Below, in pieces: positions 46,386-54,187 of a DNA stretch of 64,000 nt. This DNA comes from Aliidiomarina soli. Lineage in GTDB: Bacteria; Pseudomonadota; Gammaproteobacteria; Enterobacterales; Alteromonadaceae. The stretch is from positions 682,001 through 746,000 of the forward strand of contig NZ_PIPO01000001.1 in NCBI RefSeq assembly GCF_003986975.1, written 5' to 3'. The notes below the pieces were generated by a model. It ran no database searches. It was given only the letters and a program-made list of their open reading frames with translations, and was not told where the DNA came from. How positions within the stretch are numbered: the stretch's first letter is position 1; every line of letters begins with the position of its first letter. A program made the translations under genes and the position numbers.

Positions 46386-46691
46386 GGTTTCATTTAATGA
46401 CCCCGGAGGCCATCGAGCTAGTGTTCTGGCTATAGCTTCAGCAATTTGCATTGCTGACGGAGCTTCACACTCGAACCATTCGCCAAACGAAACCGCGACT
46501 TTTTGATATTCGGTTTCGTTGAGTTTGGCCAAAATCGTTGGTGTTACATCATCACCAAGTATTCTCCAGATAGCCTCACAGCACTCCTGAGGTGACGCAT
46601 CGAGGAATGGAACGGGAGGAGAGACCAAATTTCCGAATTCCTCCCCCATTGCGACTTCGAAATCTGTTCTTAAGCTCTGATCGTCTGACAT
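46380..46691 (-). CDS. Hypothetical cassette protein
   Basis: 103-residue acidic soluble protein (DASPQECCEAIWRILGDDVTPTILAKLNETEYQKVAVSFGEWFECEAPSAMQIAEAIARTLARWPPG). Not recognised. It ends inside the attC at 46302-46385. It starts 14 bases after the GTTAAGC core of leader B, so it is the first cassette of array 2. Confidence 0.6.
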   Translation of the reverse strand: MSDDQSLRTDFEVAMGEEFGNLVSPPVPFLDASPQECCEAIWRILGDDVTPTILAKLNETEYQKVAVSFGEWFECEAPSAMQIAEAIARTLARWPPGSLNETA

Positions 46692-46704
46692 AGGTAATTT
46701 TGAC

Positions 46705-46934
46705 GCTTAACAGTTGTATAGTGTGCCAGCACGCTTTCACAGGCTGCTATTTCAGCCAAGCGCAGAGTCAGGTCATTGAAATAGCTAGAGGATCTTACTG
46801 AGGAGGCTCTTTCCCTTGAAAAACAATCTAAGCATGCTCGTGTTGCTTTGGCGCTATGCCTGATATCCCTGGCTACGTTTTCTTATCTCATTGACCTTAC
46901 AAGACTTAATTTATCCAGGCAAGAATAAATGCGC
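46705..46934 (-). repeat. attI-like leader, copy B
   Basis: About 230 bases conserved with copy D (60064-60294). On the minus strand it ends TGCTGGCACACTATACAACT and the core GTTAAGC (46711-46705), directly before a cassette gene. A conserved inner part contains TGAGGAGGCTCTTTCCCTTG and CTGATATCCCTGGCTACG on the plus strand. No hairpin of attC type and no coding capacity seen. Confidence 0.65.
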
Positions 46935-46940
46935 AGCGTA

Positions 46941-47111
46941 TTAGGTAATCCATAAGTCTTGAGGTGCATTCATCTCCTCGTGCAGCACGCGGACAGTAAG
47001 GACTTCGGCTTCAAGCTTTTGATAAACCACGGCGTGACGCTCAGCTTGACCACTACAAGCAGTAGTGCCGATGGAAGGATAAGAACATCTACAGAACAGG
47101 TGTTGCTTTAT
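46941..47111 (-). pseudogene. ParE/RelE-like toxin remnant
   Basis: Minus-strand open frame without a start codon. Its end, QAERHAVVYQKLEAEVLTVRVLHEEM, has the C-terminal beta-strand pattern of ParE/RelE toxins (xRHxVFYRxExDxVxVxRVLHxRMD). About half of a normal toxin is present and no antitoxin gene is next to it. The stop lies directly against leader B. The rest up to 47160 is non-coding. Confidence 0.45.
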
Positions 47112-47160
47112 CTAAATAGGTGGTTTACGTTTTCTATACTCAAATTAGGAGTGTCATTTT

Positions 47161-48246
47161 ATGCGCTTACGCCATCTCACCTGCCTGTGCCCCTTAGTGC
47201 TTATTGCTTGTGTTCAGCCAGTTTCAACCCCATCAGATTCATCGCATCCACAAGCTAGCGTCCAAGCATCCAATGTCAATTTTGAGTCACTGCGTGAGAC
47301 GATAGATAATAGTGACTTTTCCGGTGTGGCGGCAATCGCAGAGAACGGCGAACTGCTCTTTGTTTCGGCTCACGGCATGCAAGATCGTGCACAAGGGATC
47401 CCGAACACCGTGGACACCAGGTTCGCGCTGGCATCAACCTCGAAGGTGATTACGGCCATCGCGATCATGCAGCTGGTCGAACAGGGAGAGGTAGCGCTCG
47501 ATGAGCCGATCGGTCGCTTCTTTCCCGACTATCCAAACCGTTTGGTTCGAGAGCAAGTGACGGTAAGGCATCTTCTCAAAATGCGGTCTGGCCTCGGCGA
47601 CATCTTCGATCTGGATCACGATCCGAACACGAATCCTTTGACCAATCACGCGGACTACGTACGGCTTTTTGAACACGAGCCCTTGGCATTCACGCCCGGC
47701 GACGACTTCGCATATAGCAATGCTGGCTATATTTTGCTGGGACGAATTATCGAACTGGCGAGCGATCAGGACTTTTACACGTATGTAGCTGACAATATCT
47801 TTCAGCCTGCAGGTATGATGCAGACCGGGTACGATGATGAAATGAGGCTCGGGCCGAGAATGGCCGTGGGTTATCGCGCCGAGGGCTTCGATGGCATTCC
47901 CGAACGAGTTGAGGAGATAGAAGGCCGCTCGCTCGTTCCAAATATCAACCCGCTTACCCCCCGCGGAACCGCAGCCGGAGGAGGCTATTCAACTGTTGGC
48001 GACTTTGCCAAACTCGACCTAGCGCTTCGGACCAACAGCCTCATCTCAGAGGACTCCTTTTCGACTATTTTTGGGAAAGGCTTTGCGCTTGGAGAGAGAA
48101 ATGCTGGTATTGCTGGCGGTGCTCCGGGCACAAGCACCCGCTTTCTCATGAGGCCCGATGGTCGAGCGATAATCGTTTTTGGAAACAAGGATCTTCCAAG
48201 TGCGCCCACTATCGCAAATGTCATCGCGGAGCAGCTGGAGCTCTAA
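47161..48246 (+). CDS. Serine hydrolase of the class C beta-lactamase family, lipoprotein
   Basis: 361 residues. Lipoprotein signal MRLRHLTCLCPLVLIAC, then the penicillin-binding/beta-lactamase fold: Ser-x-x-Lys in LASTSKVITAIAIMQLVEQG, Tyr-x-Asn in FAYSNAGYILLGRI. The canonical KTG triad is not evident, the corresponding region reading GGAPGTSTRF. Such proteins are mostly esterases or peptidases rather than resistance enzymes. AGGAG lies nine bases before the ATG. It is one of the few plus-strand genes among the cassettes. Confidence 0.82.
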   Translation: MRLRHLTCLCPLVLIACVQPVSTPSDSSHPQASVQASNVNFESLRETIDNSDFSGVAAIAENGELLFVSAHGMQDRAQGIPNTVDTRFALASTSKVITAIAIMQLVEQGEVALDEPIGRFFPDYPNRLVREQVTVRHLLKMRSGLGDIFDLDHDPNTNPLTNHADYVRLFEHEPLAFTPGDDFAYSNAGYILLGRIIELASDQDFYTYVADNIFQPAGMMQTGYDDEMRLGPRMAVGYRAEGFDGIPERVEEIEGRSLVPNINPLTPRGTAAGGGYSTVGDFAKLDLALRTNSLISEDSFSTIFGKGFALGERNAGIAGGAPGTSTRFLMRPDGRAIIVFGNKDLPSAPTIANVIAEQLEL

Positions 48247-48304
48247 CCGTAAGTAATCTTGTGTTTTGGGGATTTAGCACCGTCATAGCCATAGGAGCAC
48301 TCAT

Positions 48305-48373
48305 ATTAGTGCAATACCGGGCAATTTGGAGCACAGCGGAAAATTGCTCCGCATGCTTGCGTTTGTTATACGC
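48305..48373 (-). repeat. Degenerate attC site
   Basis: Body GGCAATTTGGAGC...GCGG...AATTGCTCCGC and right core GTTATAC closely resemble the site at 56670-56741. The left core is lost. It lies on the 3' side of the kinase gene. Bases 48247-48304 hold nothing recognisable. Confidence 0.5.
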
Positions 48374-48406
48374 TGTGCCTGATATCCCTGGCTACCTTTT
48401 CTTATC

Positions 48407-48916
48407 TTATTGACATAGTCCGAGTTGAGCTAGCATCGCGTTAACCAGCACCAATGGCGACGCCGAGACATCAAAAGGTTCACCTAAATCAACGCCAGTA
48501 CCGCGTTTTAGCATCTCACGCTCTTCAGCCACTGTGTGTAATTCGAAATCTATCTCGTCCACAGCGCGACCACTTGCTCGGCGATTAATCCGTTTAAGAT
48601 TTTCCTCGGTTGGAAGCGTCAGAAGGAAACAACGGAAATCAGCGTCATAACTGGCTAACCGACGACGTAGATCATCAATCTGTTCTTGCGAAGTCCAAAT
48701 ATGGGCAATAACAAAGTGCTGGTATCCCAACTTCCGATAATGGGGTACCAAAAGAGAAAGCGTTGAATGCAGATGCTCAAGCCCGTCGGTTGGCTCTGGA
48801 TTGGCGGCGACCAATGAGTCACCGTCGAGCATGACACACTGATCGATGCTTTCCATCAGGGCGTCTGCAAGTGTTGTCTTTCCAATACCAAGAGGCCCAT
48901 TGAGGAGAATGATCAT
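48407..48916 (-). CDS. P-loop kinase-like ATPase
   Basis: 169 residues beginning MIILLNGPLGIGKTTLADAL (Walker A GPLGIGKTT), then MLDGD and a C-terminal DVSASPLVLVNAML, the layout of small AAA/shikimate-kinase-like and chloramphenicol-phosphotransferase-like kinases. The substrate is unknown. Its stop codon and its upstream flank both lie in pieces of the leader repeat, with the near-identical sequence TTTTCTTATCTTATTGAC on both sides, so it appears inserted into a leader copy. Confidence 0.75.
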   Translation of the reverse strand: MIILLNGPLGIGKTTLADALMESIDQCVMLDGDSLVAANPEPTDGLEHLHSTLSLLVPHYRKLGYQHFVIAHIWTSQEQIDDLRRRLASYDADFRCFLLTLPTEENLKRINRRASGRAVDEIDFELHTVAEEREMLKRGTGVDLGEPFDVSASPLVLVNAMLAQLGLCQ

Positions 48917-48943
48917 GCGATATATTCCGGGACGAGGGTTATA

Positions 48944-49001
48944 TTTTCTATCTTATTGACCTTACAAAACTCAATTTAGCCAGGCAAGCAAAAATGCGCG
49001 C
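48944..49001 (-). repeat. attI-like leader, copy C (right part)
   Basis: TATCTTATTGACCTTACAA, then GCCAGGCAAG and AAATGCGC, match the far end of copies B and D. The matching left part (CTGATATCCCTGGCTACC, TTTTCTTATCTTATTGAC, 48376-48414) is on the other side of the kinase gene. Confidence 0.55.
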
Positions 49002-49017
49002 CATAGAGCGCGCATTT
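48990..49017 (-). terminator. Terminator of the SDR gene
   Basis: Ten-base perfect stem AAATGCGCGC/GCGCGCATTT with a six-base loop and T-run on the minus strand, right behind the stop at 49025. Confidence 0.85.
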
Positions 49018-49024
49018 CGCGGTG

Positions 49025-49771
49025 TTACTTTTTGTCTGCCAGCGCGACGGCGTCGGCTCCGGCAGGAAAATGCAGTTGGTCGGACACATCGTTGGCAGCG
49101 CGCCAAACCACGTCGGCCACGTCGGTTGCCTGGGTGACTGCGCTTAGCGTCGACATGCCGCTAAACACGGCCTGCGCAAACGGCTCGTAAGCCTCTGGAA
49201 TAAGCCCCTGCATACGCTCCTGCCCATTCGCTGTAAAACTGGTCGAAGGCCCGTAACCAGGTTCCACCAGTTTGACCCGGATACCCAGAAACTTCAGCTC
49301 GTGCTCCAGCGATTCGGTAAAGCCCTCGATTGCTGTCTTGCTGGCGGTATAACCCGCTACCAACGGAAACGGCGCCAGAGTTGTACTGGAGGTGACATTC
49401 ACGATAGTGCCTGCCCCGTTGCTACGAAACTGCGGAATGACCGCCTGACACATGTTCATCACGCCAAAGGTGTTGGTTTCGAACACCTCGCGCACCGTGC
49501 TCATGGGCGTCGCCTCAAACGCACCGAACAGACCAATGCCTGCGTTGTTGACCAGCACGTCGATCGGCCCGCTGTCGCTCAAAGCCCGGGCGATGCTGTC
49601 GGGCTGGGTAACATCCAGCGCGAGCACCTTAAGGTTAGCGGATTGCGGCAAAACGTTGTTAGCAGGATTACGCATGGTGGCGATGACATTCCAGCCCCGG
49701 GCTAGAAAATAGCGTGCAGTTTCTAAACCGTAGCCAGACGAGCAGCCAGTGATAAGTACTGTTTTCATCAT
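49025..49771 (-). CDS. Short-chain dehydrogenase/reductase
   Basis: 248-residue classical SDR: TGCSSGYGLE cofactor motif, NNAG, catalytic Ser in NVTSSTTL and YTASK. Homologues of this type are regularly encoded divergent from an AraC regulator, as here (start-to-start distance 99 bases). Likely controlled by that regulator. Substrate unknown. No attC sites flank it, so this pair may not be a cassette. Confidence 0.9.
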   Translation of the reverse strand: MMKTVLITGCSSGYGLETARYFLARGWNVIATMRNPANNVLPQSANLKVLALDVTQPDSIARALSDSGPIDVLVNNAGIGLFGAFEATPMSTVREVFETNTFGVMNMCQAVIPQFRSNGAGTIVNVTSSTTLAPFPLVAGYTASKTAIEGFTESLEHELKFLGIRVKLVEPGYGPSTSFTANGQERMQGLIPEAYEPFAQAVFSGMSTLSAVTQATDVADVVWRAANDVSDQLHFPAGADAVALADKK

Positions 49772-49870
49772 TTACTCCGTTCATAGTGGTTGACCTGGAG
49801 TGAACTATAATTCAGCCTTTAAGAACTTTTACTAACTTAAAGTCCATATAATTTTAGAGATAGTCCATAC

Positions 49871-50779
49871 ATGTTTGACCCTTTATCCGAAGTCGTTAAA
49901 TTCCTTCAGCCTCAGGCCTTGTTAGCCAACATTATTAGTGGTCGTGGCGACTGGGCTGTTCGCTACTCGGAATTCGGACTACCCAGTTTCTGCATTATGC
50001 TCGAAGGCAGCTGCCTGCTAACGGTGGATGGCTATGAACCGATCACCATCAGTGCGGGCGACTTCATCCTGCTGCCCACAACACCGGGCTTTACGATCTC
50101 AAGCTTCACCCCGGCACCGCCAGTGCTCCTGGACCCTAACGCTGTGGCAGGACGAAAAGACGAACTACGTTACGGTGAGCAAAGCGGCGCGGCTGATATG
50201 CGCTCATTGGGAGGGTCATTTAAGTTTGATTGCGCCAATCCGGATTTATTGGTGGGTATGTTGCCGGGCGTGATCCACGTACAAGGCTCAAGCAGGCTGT
50301 TGCAGCTGGTGCAGTTGGTAGCAGAAGAAACCGCCAACGACCAACCCGGCAGCGACTACATGCTCTCACGGCTGGCAGAAATACTATTGATCGAAGCAAT
50401 GCGAGCAACCACATCCGACAGCGCACCACCCGGCCTGTTGCGGGGTCTCGGTGATAAGCGTCTGGCACGGGCACTGCAGGCCATTCACGCCGATGTTGCG
50501 CACCCATGGACGGTCGTTCAGCTAGCCAGACTCGCGGCCCTCTCCCGCTCTGCATTCTTTCAACGTTTTACCAGCACCCTCGGCATGACGCCAATGGACT
50601 ATGTCGTCAGCTGGCGTATGGAGCTGGCAAAGGCCCTGCTGCAACAAGGGGACCTACCAATCGCTGAAATCGCCCACTTGGTAGGCTACGGCTCGTCGAG
50701 CACCTTCAGTGTCGCGTTCAAGAAGCGGCTCGGCCAGACACCAAGCCAGTATGCCGGCGCGTCTATTGCTGCGAAGTGA
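49871..50779 (+). CDS. AraC-family transcriptional regulator
   Basis: 302 residues: N-terminal cupin-like domain (FCIMLEGSCLLTVDGYEPITISAGDFILLPTTPGFTI) and C-terminal double HTH (HPWTVVQLARLAALSRSAFFQRFTSTLGMTPMDYVVSWRM...IAEIAHLVGYGSSSTFSVAFKKRLGQTPSQY). It is transcribed away from the SDR gene, probably controlling both from the 99-base gap. Confidence 0.92.
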   Translation: MFDPLSEVVKFLQPQALLANIISGRGDWAVRYSEFGLPSFCIMLEGSCLLTVDGYEPITISAGDFILLPTTPGFTISSFTPAPPVLLDPNAVAGRKDELRYGEQSGAADMRSLGGSFKFDCANPDLLVGMLPGVIHVQGSSRLLQLVQLVAEETANDQPGSDYMLSRLAEILLIEAMRATTSDSAPPGLLRGLGDKRLARALQAIHADVAHPWTVVQLARLAALSRSAFFQRFTSTLGMTPMDYVVSWRMELAKALLQQGDLPIAEIAHLVGYGSSSTFSVAFKKRLGQTPSQYAGASIAAK

Positions 50780-50801
50780 ATGCTCTCGCTAATTGACTGG
50801 T

Positions 50802-51224
50802 TCAGTTGAACTCCATCACCAACTCGAGGTGGCCTGTATGCGGGTCCTTTCGTTCCAATACTTCGCGAAAGCCACAGTGTTTATAAAATGCCACGGTCCT
50901 TTGATTCTCTTTATAAACATTCAATGTTATATGCTGACGAAGCGATTTGACCTTTGCTATCAGCTTCTGGCCTATCCCCTCGCCCTGGCAACCAGGAGCC
51001 ACGAAAATAGCCGCCAACGTATCATCGTGCAATGAGAAGAAACCTTTCACTTCATTGTCCGATTCATACACATAAGTTTCCGAGTTCGGTATATAAATAC
51101 TTCTCATATCATCCAGTCTGGATTCCCAGAACGCACGCTCAACAAAGTCATGCGCCTTAACCGAGGATTCAAGCCAGATACTCAAAACACTATCCATATC
51201 CGAAGCAATAAATTCACGTATCAT
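50802..51224 (-). CDS. GNAT-family acetyltransferase
   Basis: 140 residues with GNAT blocks: MIREFIASDMDSVLSIWLES, ETYVYESDNEVKGFFSL, AAIFVAPGCQGEGIGQKLIAKVK (acetyl-CoA loop), TLNVYKENQRTVAFYKHCGFREVLE. Acceptor unknown. It is the left end of cassette array 3. On its 5' side there is only the collapsed att site at 51235; on its 3' side the AraC gene follows after 22 bases. Confidence 0.88.
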   Translation of the reverse strand: MIREFIASDMDSVLSIWLESSVKAHDFVERAFWESRLDDMRSIYIPNSETYVYESDNEVKGFFSLHDDTLAAIFVAPGCQGEGIGQKLIAKVKSLRQHITLNVYKENQRTVAFYKHCGFREVLERKDPHTGHLELVMEFN

Positions 51225-51234
51225 CTTTTATTCT

Positions 51235-51251
51235 CATAACAATGTTAAGCG
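51235..51251 (-). repeat. Collapsed att site
   Basis: CATAAC and GTTAAGC cores separated by three bases, without the hairpin arms of an attC. Similar collapsed remains occur at about 44735 (decayed) and 35868 (CATAATGTTTAAC). Confidence 0.45.
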
Positions 51252-51559
51252 TTTGGCTTAGCATGGACTTGCACCGCCTCACCATAAATTATCCAGCCGC
51301 TTGAGCCACCTTCTTGAATTTTTATTGCCATAAAATCTTTACCGTACCGTATGCGCTGCACGTCGTATTTGGCATCGGCTTCTACTTCAAATACCACACT
51401 GCATCCTGATTTATTAGCGTAGCCACACTCCCAATCTGTGTATGCAGGCACCGGCGCCGTGATCTCCACAACCTTGGTCCTATCAGTGCCGATATCCATG
51501 AGCCACACGCCCACAACAACCGATAAAAATACGAATACCAAACCTATACTAATTTTCAT
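51245..51559 (-). CDS. Small secreted or anchored protein, paralogue 2
   Basis: 104 residues, MKISIGLVFVFLSVVVGVWLMDIG then DRTKVVEITAPVPAY and a CGYANKSGC pair; near copy of the gene at 44747-45061 in another array. The C-terminal half is almost unchanged between copies, which suggests selection or recent duplication. Start at 51559 (MKISIG); an upstream in-frame start at 51592 reads through att-like sequence. Confidence 0.68.
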   Translation of the reverse strand: MKISIGLVFVFLSVVVGVWLMDIGTDRTKVVEITAPVPAYTDWECGYANKSGCSVVFEVEADAKYDVQRIRYGKDFMAIKIQEGGSSGWIIYGEAVQVHAKPNA

Positions 51560-51878
51560 AGCGACACTCAAAGCCCGAGCTGTGCGGCGCAAGCGCAGCG
51601 TAGTTTGTGTTCCAACGAACTACTGGTTACGCATACTAGTCGAGGTCCTCAATGATACACTGTCTATGACACTTTCAACTCTACGAATACCATTTCATAT
51701 GGCTCGTTTCTGTTTATGCACTCAGCAGGGACATAACAATGCACGCACCAGCCGATTGGATTAAAGGTCGAGAGCCCTATGGTTTTCTCAAATACCTCAA
51801 ACTTTATTTCTGGAGGCAATGGTACACTGTTAAAAGCGTCATCAAAAAAAGAGGCGGCATATTGAGCGACTGGTTAGG
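51560..51878. other. Gene-poor cassette stretch with a possible small plus-strand gene
   Basis: Bases 51566-51630 hold an attC-like hairpin (GCTGTGCGGCGCAAGCGCAGC) ending CTGGTTACGC. A plus-strand frame 51739-51939 (66 codons, MHAPADWIKGREPYGFLKYLKLYFWRQW..., AGGGA before the ATG) could encode a small basic protein. It ends inside the next attC and has no recognised relatives. No minus-strand gene found. Confidence 0.3.
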
Positions 51879-51937
51879 AGCTAACAAGCCATACCTCTGT
51901 GCCGTTAGGAACCTCATGCTGGCAAGACTTGTTAGCT
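51879..51937 (-). repeat. Integron attC site
   Basis: 59 bp; AGCTAACAAG and CTTGTTAGCT form a ten-base perfect end-to-end repeat. Follows the SDR gene. Confidence 0.75.
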
Positions 51938-52618
51938 AACGAATTTCTGTGTGAGAGTGATATCCCCCACATCTGTACTTCTTGAGGAACGCAGGACGAA
52001 ATCAACAGCCAGTATTACGTCAGCCATCGGTATAGGAACGAGGTTAGGAGACTGACCCGATCTGATATCCTCCAATACTTCCTTGGTGCCCACATAGCCT
52101 GGATTGATGACAGTGAAACCGATACCCTCTTTCTCAAACCCGAGTCGAAGGGCATGAACTGCTCCACGAAGGCCAAACTTAGAAGCCGAATAGGCAACCT
52201 CTAAAGTATTCGATACCTCTAGCCCAGAAGTCGCCCCCATAAATATCGCACGCGGGTTCTCGGCTTTTCTAAGATTTTCGAGCAACCCTTTGGTGATTTC
52301 GATCGGAGCTATTAAATTAACGTCAATTATGGATTGGGTCTCGGTGTGAGAACTCTTCTCGAAGTCATAGTCTTCGGTGAATGCACCTTTTTCCCATACT
52401 CCCCCCATAAACAACAAAGCATCGAGTGACAGGACCGATGCAGCCTTTATAACTTTCTTAATACCCCCAGGGGTTGAAATATCGGCGCCAACCCACTCAC
52501 CGATTTTCGACGGCGTTCTCGATACAGAAATAACATTGTCTCCGTTTGCATCGTAGAATTCAGCGACTGCAGCGCCAATCCCTCGGCTTGCACCTACAAT
52601 TAATAGGTTTTTTTTCAT
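51932..52618 (-). CDS. Short-chain dehydrogenase (cassette)
   Basis: 228-residue SDR: VGASRGIGAAVAEFYD cofactor motif, FMGATSG with catalytic Ser, YSASKFGLRGAVHAL with Tyr-x-x-x-Lys. The stop lies inside the attC at 51879 and the start is 17 bases from the attC at 52635, so it is a complete single-gene cassette. Substrate unknown. Confidence 0.85.
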   Translation of the reverse strand: MKKNLLIVGASRGIGAAVAEFYDANGDNVISVSRTPSKIGEWVGADISTPGGIKKVIKAASVLSLDALLFMGGVWEKGAFTEDYDFEKSSHTETQSIIDVNLIAPIEITKGLLENLRKAENPRAIFMGATSGLEVSNTLEVAYSASKFGLRGAVHALRLGFEKEGIGFTVINPGYVGTKEVLEDIRSGQSPNLVPIPMADVILAVDFVLRSSRSTDVGDITLTQKFVS

Positions 52619-52634
52619 ACTAGTGAGTTCCCTC

Positions 52635-52706
52635 AGCTAACGCCTTGCTTACCGGTAAATTAGACGCGCAGCGAGTAATTTATCCAGGTGTAGAAACTGG
52701 TTAGGC
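52635..52706 (-). repeat. Integron attC site
   Basis: Cores AGCTAAC and GTTAGGC, 72 bp; body CCGGTAAATTAGACGC...GTAATTTATCCAGG pairs with unpaired extra bases, as in attC. Confidence 0.85.
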
Positions 52707-52710
52707 AGCA

Positions 52711-53093
52711 CTATGCCCAGGGGTTGGGCGACTGGGGTCCCCATTCAGAAAAATAGAGCCTCAGCAACGGATTGCCCCACTTGCTACGATAGTTACGATA
52801 GTTACGAGGATCAACGTGATCCTCGAATCTGTGACACCGACAAAGAGCTTCTCCTTCTTTCCCTGACCTCTAGCTGATAGTTCTACCTCGATGATCTGAC
52901 TCTCACCATTATCCGTGAACATCTGAAAGATAGAAAAACCAATAACTCTTCCCTCTACGATGGCGAAAAATCCTTCGCCGGAAGCAAACGATTTTTCGAT
53001 AATGTTCCTATTGCCGTAGAACCCCGCTCCGCCCTGATCGCTTTCTGTCTTGAGCCATACGAGAACCTCTGCAAAATTGTGTCGGTTGGCGTC
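52711..53093 (-). pseudogene. Frameshifted GNAT-like acetyltransferase
   Basis: The first frame (NFAEVLVWLKTESD...GEGFFAIVEGRVIGFSIFQMF...IIEVELSARGQG) has the GNAT beta4 and acetyl-CoA loop. After a purine run (GGGAAAGAAGGAGAAGC) the sensible continuation is in another frame (FEDHVDPRNYRNYRSKW, then NPLLRLYFSEWGPQ) ending at 52711. No start codon remains and a stop lies just upstream. A duplicated GATAGTTAC unit is in the distal part. Bounded by attC sites, so it is a decayed cassette. Confidence 0.55.
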
Positions 53094-53140
53094 CTAGCGT
53101 CCCAGCGGCCACAGGCCGCGAGTGCTGCGCTTTGTCAGGC
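53091..53140 (-). repeat. Worn attC site
   Basis: GCGGCC-ACA-GGCCGC hairpin between a degenerate left core (TCCTAGC) and right core GTCAGGC, 50 bp. Confidence 0.5.
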
Positions 53141-53581
53141 ATTTTTGTCGCCTAAAACTGACCATTGCTGCCAAGTACCTACAGCAAAAAGGCCGCCAAT
53201 AAACAAGCAGATACCAGAACTAATTAACCAAAACGTCAGGCTGTTTTCTGGGAACATTGGCATTAACCCGACGAAGGAAACGCCACGCAGTAAAAATATA
53301 CTGGTTATGACTATTAACGCTAGTTTTGTCAGAGGTAAACGTTTGATTGCACCCGCACCCGACAGGCCATAAAGCCCCCAAACCAAAAGCACCAACACAA
53401 TGACAGCGGTTATAATTGTCGGATACCAAAGCCCTTCCTCTGCCATCCGAGCCATTTGCTCACCTGCACCAAAGAAACGATACCAATCGCCACCAAATAC
53501 TATGCAGCCAAAATGAGCAAACGCGACCGCAAAACAACACATTGCCGCAGCCAGAAGATACTTATTATTCGCAGAATCCAT
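53135..53581 (-). CDS. Small integral membrane protein (cassette)
   Basis: 148 residues with four helices: YLLAAAMCCFAVAFAHFGCIVF, IITAVIVLVLLVWGLYGLSGAG, LALIVITSIFLLRGVSFVGL and FWLISSGICLFIGGLFAVGTW. It resembles small four-helix DUF3995/DoxX-like proteins but I cannot assign a family. Start at 53581 (MDSANNKY) with AAGGAGG four bases before. Flanked by attC on both sides. Confidence 0.7.
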   Translation of the reverse strand: MDSANNKYLLAAAMCCFAVAFAHFGCIVFGGDWYRFFGAGEQMARMAEEGLWYPTIITAVIVLVLLVWGLYGLSGAGAIKRLPLTKLALIVITSIFLLRGVSFVGLMPMFPENSLTFWLISSGICLFIGGLFAVGTWQQWSVLGDKNA

Positions 53582-53596
53582 CTTGCCTCCTTGAAT

Positions 53597-53656
53597 GCCT
53601 AACGCCCGCGTAAAGCGCGCGAGGTACAAGCATCGTCTTTGACGCGTTTGTTATGT
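53597..53656 (-). repeat. Integron attC site
   Basis: Cores GCCTAAC and GTTATGT, 60 bp; outer arms AACGCCCGCGT...GACGCGTTTGTT. Confidence 0.85.
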
Positions 53657-53659
53657 GAG

Positions 53660-54067
53660 CTACCCGCGGTCTGCGGGGTGGTTAACACCATCATAAGCAG
53701 GAATCCCTTCAATCTTTAACGGATTTATACCCTCCAGGCAGCCCACGTTAATCCCATATTGGGTTGGATTGGAACGCCGCTGATGATGGGTATAAATTCC
53801 ACAGTTGGAGCAGAAGTAGTGCTTTACTGTCTTTGTGTTGAACTGATATAGCTTCAGAGCTTCCTCACCTTTGAGGACATTAATTCCTGCCAAGGGCACG
53901 GACGCTACAACTGCCCCTCTTCTGCGGCACATGGAGCAATCGCAACGACGCACGTCTACAAGACCGCCTGGCAAGCTAAGCTCGATTTCTACGGTGCCGC
54001 AGTGGCATGTAGCTTTATGTTTAACTTGAATAGGGACGCCGTCAACTTCCTTTAGATTTATCGTCAT
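53660..54067 (-). CDS. GFA-family zinc protein
   Basis: 135 residues: CHCGTVEIELSLPGGL, RCDCSMCRRRGAVVASV, HYFCSNCGIYTHHQRRSNP, the CENP-V/GFA pattern; third paralogue in the window. Start at 54067 (MTINLKEVDG) rather than an upstream ATG inside the attC. Complete cassette gene between attC sites 53597 and 54086. Confidence 0.82.
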   Translation of the reverse strand: MTINLKEVDGVPIQVKHKATCHCGTVEIELSLPGGLVDVRRCDCSMCRRRGAVVASVPLAGINVLKGEEALKLYQFNTKTVKHYFCSNCGIYTHHQRRSNPTQYGINVGCLEGINPLKIEGIPAYDGVNHPADRG

Positions 54068-54085
54068 ACTTAAATTCCTGAGAAC

Positions 54086-54184
54086 ACATAACGCCATTGT
54101 TTAGCGACACTAATGTAGCGCAGCGAAATCGGCGTCCGGTGCAGGGCCGCCAGGCCCTGAACGTACTACAACTATTTGTTAAAC
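54086..54184 (-). repeat. Integron attC site
   Basis: Cores ACATAAC and GTTAAAC, 99 bp; central GCAGGGCC-GCC-AGGCCCTG-type arms. Confidence 0.8.
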
Positions 54185-54187
54185 CTA

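Noticed and set aside
46959-47258. Plus-strand 99-codon frame before the beta-lactamase family gene
   Set aside because: Lies antisense to the ParE-like remnant and overlaps the real start at 47161; composition is not protein-like.
47161-48246. Beta-lactamase resistance gene
   Set aside because: Class C fold only; no clear KTG motif and a lipoprotein signal, so a generic serine hydrolase is the safer call.
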